A stretch of 64,000 nucleotides of DNA from Ectothiorhodospira shaposhnikovii (GTDB taxonomy: Bacteria; Pseudomonadota; Gammaproteobacteria; Ectothiorhodospirales; Ectothiorhodospiraceae): assembly GCF_022227765.1 (NCBI RefSeq), contig NZ_JAJMLZ010000006.1, positions 124,001 to 188,000 on the forward strand, given 5' to 3'. Made by a program: the position numbers and the translations under genes. Shown piece by piece: positions 61,728 to 64,000 of this stretch. Within the stretch, counting starts at the first letter, position 1; every line of letters starts with the position of its first letter. The notes under the pieces are model-generated. The model made no database searches. It was not told the origin of the DNA and saw only the letters and a program-made list of their open reading frames with translations.

Positions 61728-62642
61728 TTGATCAAGCAGCGCACGCTCAAGAACACCATCCGCGCCACCGGCGTTGGTCTTCATACCGGTGAGAAGATCT
61801 ATCTGATGCTGCGTCCGGCACCGGTGAACGCCGGTGTGGTGTTTCGCCGTGTCGACCTGGATCCGGTGGTGGAGATCAAGGCCCATCCCGAGAACGTGGG
61901 TGACACCTGCCTGTCCACCACCATGGTGAGCGGCGAGGTGCGTGTATCCACGGTGGAGCATCTGCTATCGGCCGTGGCCGGGCTGGGCATCGACAACCTC
62001 TACGTGGATGTCAGTGCGCCGGAGGTGCCGATCATGGACGGCAGCGCCGGGCCTTTCGTCTTCCTGATTCAGTCCGCCGGGATCGTGGAGCAGAACGCCC
62101 CCAAGCGTTTCATCCGTATCAGGCAACCGGTGGAAGTGCGCGAGGATGACAAGTGGGCAAGGCTGGAGCCCTTCAATGGTTTCAAGGTGGGTTTCTCCAT
62201 TGATTTCAAGCATCCCATCTTCAGCGGCGGGATCCAGACGGCGGAACTGGATTTCTCCACCACCTCCTTCGTCAAGGAGGTCAGCCGGGCCCGCACCTTT
62301 GGTTTCATGCGCGAGATCGAGGCCCTGCGCAGTCGCCGGCTGGCCCTGGGCGGTAGCCTGGACAACGCGGTGGTGCTGGATGATTACCGGGTCCTCAACG
62401 AGGATGGTCTGCGCTACGAGGATGAATTCGTCAAGCACAAGATCCTGGATGCCATCGGTGACGTCTATCAGCTGGGCCATAGCCTGATCGGGGCCTTCAC
62501 CGGCTACAAGTCCGGTCATGCCCTCAACAACAAGCTGATCCGCAAGTTGATCACTCTGGAAGATGCCTACGAGATCGTGACCTTTGAAGAGGGCGGCGAG
62601 CCGCTGCCCATCTCCTACGCTCACGCGGCGGCTACGGTCTGA
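61728..62642 (+). CDS. lpxC: UDP-3-O-acyl-N-acetylglucosamine deacetylase
   Basis: This 304-residue zinc enzyme performs the committed step of lipid A synthesis. Zinc ligands H78 (VEHLLSA), H237 and D241 (HKILD), and the catalytic H264 (GHALNN) are all present. The first codon is TTG at 61728, preceded by AGAGGA at 9 nt; [22 protein letters not shown] is the normal family start and no in-frame ATG/GTG is upstream. It overlaps convergent dciA by 11 bp. Confidence 0.97.
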   Translation: MIKQRTLKNTIRATGVGLHTGEKIYLMLRPAPVNAGVVFRRVDLDPVVEIKAHPENVGDTCLSTTMVSGEVRVSTVEHLLSAVAGLGIDNLYVDVSAPEVPIMDGSAGPFVFLIQSAGIVEQNAPKRFIRIRQPVEVREDDKWARLEPFNGFKVGFSIDFKHPIFSGGIQTAELDFSTTSFVKEVSRARTFGFMREIEALRSRRLALGGSLDNAVVLDDYRVLNEDGLRYEDEFVKHKILDAIGDVYQLGHSLIGAFTGYKSGHALNNKLIRKLITLEDAYEIVTFEEGGEPLPISYAHAAATV

Positions 62643-63063
62643 CCGGACCGTGGCTGCGCGCCGCCAGGCGGCGCAGGGCCTGACTCAGCTCCGGGTCGTC
62701 CACGGCACGAGCGGCTCCCAACAGGGCGCTGCGCGCCCGCGGGGAAAGCGGGTCGAGCTGACGAGCGCGGGATTCGGACCGCACCGACCCCATCGCCGGG
62801 CGCACCCGGATACGGACGGATTTTGCCTGCAGGCCATGGTGTGCCTTGACCTGCTTGAGGATTTCCCGCTGCAGGTAACGCAGTTGGGAAGCCCAGGCGC
62901 CGGCGTCCGTCACCAGGATCAGTGCCCCGGCCTCCAGGCCGCCCACCCAGCAGTGTTCCCGCGGCCCCGGTGGCAGCAGATCCCTGACGCTTTGGGTCAG
63001 GTTCTCCAGTTCTCGGGCCCGATGCAACAGTTCGGGGGCCAGCAGGGTTCTGGGGCGACGCAT
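62632..63063 (-). CDS. dciA: DUF721 protein, DciA-like helicase loader
   Basis: This 143-residue protein has a DUF721 domain (~25-105): [27 protein letters not shown] is split here as [15 protein letters not shown] and [14 protein letters not shown]. DciA loads the DnaB replicative helicase in bacteria that lack DnaC. Position between lpxC and the M23 peptidase/secA region matches P. aeruginosa. ATG 63063 ([13 protein letters not shown]) was chosen over 63147, which adds a low-complexity stretch. It is transcribed against lpxC. Confidence 0.8.
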   Translation of the reverse strand: MRRPRTLLAPELLHRARELENLTQSVRDLLPPGPREHCWVGGLEAGALILVTDAGAWASQLRYLQREILKQVKAHHGLQAKSVRIRVRPAMGSVRSESRARQLDPLSPRARSALLGAARAVDDPELSQALRRLAARSHGPVRP

Positions 63064-63252
63064 GAGCTGAGGGGTTCCTGGTCGGCTGGACGGGATGCCT
63101 GCAAGATTACCCGTATCCTCGGTATCGGAGTAGCGAGGATTTCCCACACAGTATGTGGTTGGATTATGATCGTGCCTTCCATGAAGGATGCGTGCCCGCG
63201 GCCGGCTTCACCCGGCACGGGTCCTGATCAGAAAAAAGCGGGCTGAGTCAGC

Positions 63253-64000
63253 ATGAACATCATCTTCCTGACAGACAAGGGGACGGGTTCCCGGCGCTTT
63301 CATGTCTCACGCTGGTACCATCTCTCCATGCCCCTGGCCGCCCTCACGGTCTGCGGCGGTCTGATCCTGGGGGCCGGTTATCAGGCCGGTCGTCATCTGC
63401 ATGGCACCACGGACCCCGGCCTCGCGCACTGGAGCGAGGAACTGCGGGAGCAGCGCTATCAGCTGGAATATGCCAGGGATACCGCCGAAGCCGGCATTCA
63501 GGCCCTGACCCAGCGCGTGGCCCAGCTCCAGGCCCAGATGATGCGTCTGGAAGCCCTGGGTAACAAGCTGGTGAAGATGGCCGACCTGGAAGACGGCGAG
63601 TTCGATTTTGGTGCCCTGCCCGGCCTGGGGGGGCCTGAAGAGCTGCTTCACGAAGCGCCTCCTTCCGATCTGCTGCAGCAACTCGATGAACTGGCGCGGC
63701 AGATGGATGACCGGGAGTCCCAGTTGCGGCTGCTGAGCCGTCTCATCCTGTCGGGGCAGTTGGCGGATGAGGTGACACCGGGCGGTCGCCCCGTGGTGTC
63801 CGGCTGGATGTCCTCGGGCTACGGCACTCGCACCGATCCCTTTACCGGCCGCCAGGTTTTTCACCGCGGCGTGGATTTTGCCGGTCGCCCCGGCTCCGAC
63901 ATCATTGCCGTGGCCGGCGGCATTGTGATCTTTGCCGACCGCCGGGATGCCTTCGGCAAACTGGTGGAGATCGATCACGGTAACGGTTATGTCACCCGCT
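63253..64000 (+). CDS. M23-family zinc metallopeptidase, truncated by window end
   Basis: The first 249 residues are visible. There is an N-terminal membrane helix (~28-44), a coiled-coil region (~55-100), and then a peptidase M23 (LytM/lysostaphin-like) domain from ~180, with SSGYGTRTDPFTG and the zinc motif H204-x3-D208 (HRGVDFAG). The second histidine motif (HGNGY) is just inside the end. It probably cuts peptidoglycan crosslinks or activates amidases at the envelope. The gene is next to lpxC-dciA and, in relatives, before secA. Confidence 0.88.
   Translation, partial: MNIIFLTDKGTGSRRFHVSRWYHLSMPLAALTVCGGLILGAGYQAGRHLHGTTDPGLAHWSEELREQRYQLEYARDTAEAGIQALTQRVAQLQAQMMRLEALGNKLVKMADLEDGEFDFGALPGLGGPEELLHEAPPSDLLQQLDELARQMDDRESQLRLLSRLILSGQLADEVTPGGRPVVSGWMSSGYGTRTDPFTGRQVFHRGVDFAGRPGSDIIAVAGGIVIFADRRDAFGKLVEIDHGNGYVTR

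Overview
This window is a GC-rich, gene-dense stretch of chromosome from a gammaproteobacterium. The gene order (yrbG-kds-lpt-rpoN-pts, mla-murA-hisGDC, algW/degS, petABC-sspAB, gmhA-yraN-lpoA-rsmI-rnpB, mraZ through lpxC, then dciA and an M23 peptidase) follows the Pseudomonas/Chromatiales arrangement. HPr kinase, short HisG, a bc1 complex and the polyphosphate:AMP phosphotransferase make a purple-sulfur/Ectothiorhodospiraceae-like relative my best guess (inference). I see no mobile genes, tRNAs, CRISPR arrays or phage. About 69 genes are supported.

Region 1 (1-11.4 kb): LPS core and lipid A genes (partial GT39-like protein, lpxL, hldE, waaA), then a minus-strand group (pcm, rhodanese, tolC, cysteine hydrolase), a two-domain PPK2 enzyme, and thiC behind a TPP riboswitch. 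Region 2 (11.4-22.4 kb): a DUF484-GGDEF protein, then the minus-strand series yrbG, kdsD, kdsC, lptC, lptA, lptB, rpoN, hpf, ptsN, hprK, rapZ, EIIA, HPr. This combines Kdo synthesis, LPS export and a regulatory PTS with no sugar permease in view. A palindromic repeat cluster sits at the lptA start. Region 3 (22.4-33.8 kb): a DUF72-like gene, mlaFEDCB (phospholipid retrograde transport), murA, hisG, a DAHP synthase, hisD, hisC, a DegS/AlgW protease and a Nif3-family protein.

Region 4 (33.9-43.5 kb): the cytochrome bc1 operon petABC with a clear terminator, sspAB, an FAD oxidase, gmhA-yraN-lpoA, rsmI and the RNase P RNA. Region 5 (43.5-64 kb): the complete division/cell-wall (dcw) cluster mraZ-rsmH-ftsL-ftsI-murE-murF-mraY-murD-ftsW-murG-murC-murB-ddl-ftsQ-ftsA-ftsZ, with a strong promoter and a three-repeat MraZ operator. 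It is followed by lpxC (TTG start), convergent dciA, and a truncated M23 peptidase.

Nearly everything serves envelope building: peptidoglycan precursors and division, lipid A/Kdo/heptose synthesis, LPS export and lipid asymmetry. The best candidates for something new are small: a 40-codon ORF linking ftsQ to ftsA, dRS3-like palindromes that may supply the lptA start, an anomalous mlaF 5' end, and a cytochrome b with an apparent extra transmembrane hairpin. I found no convincing wholly novel multi-gene system.
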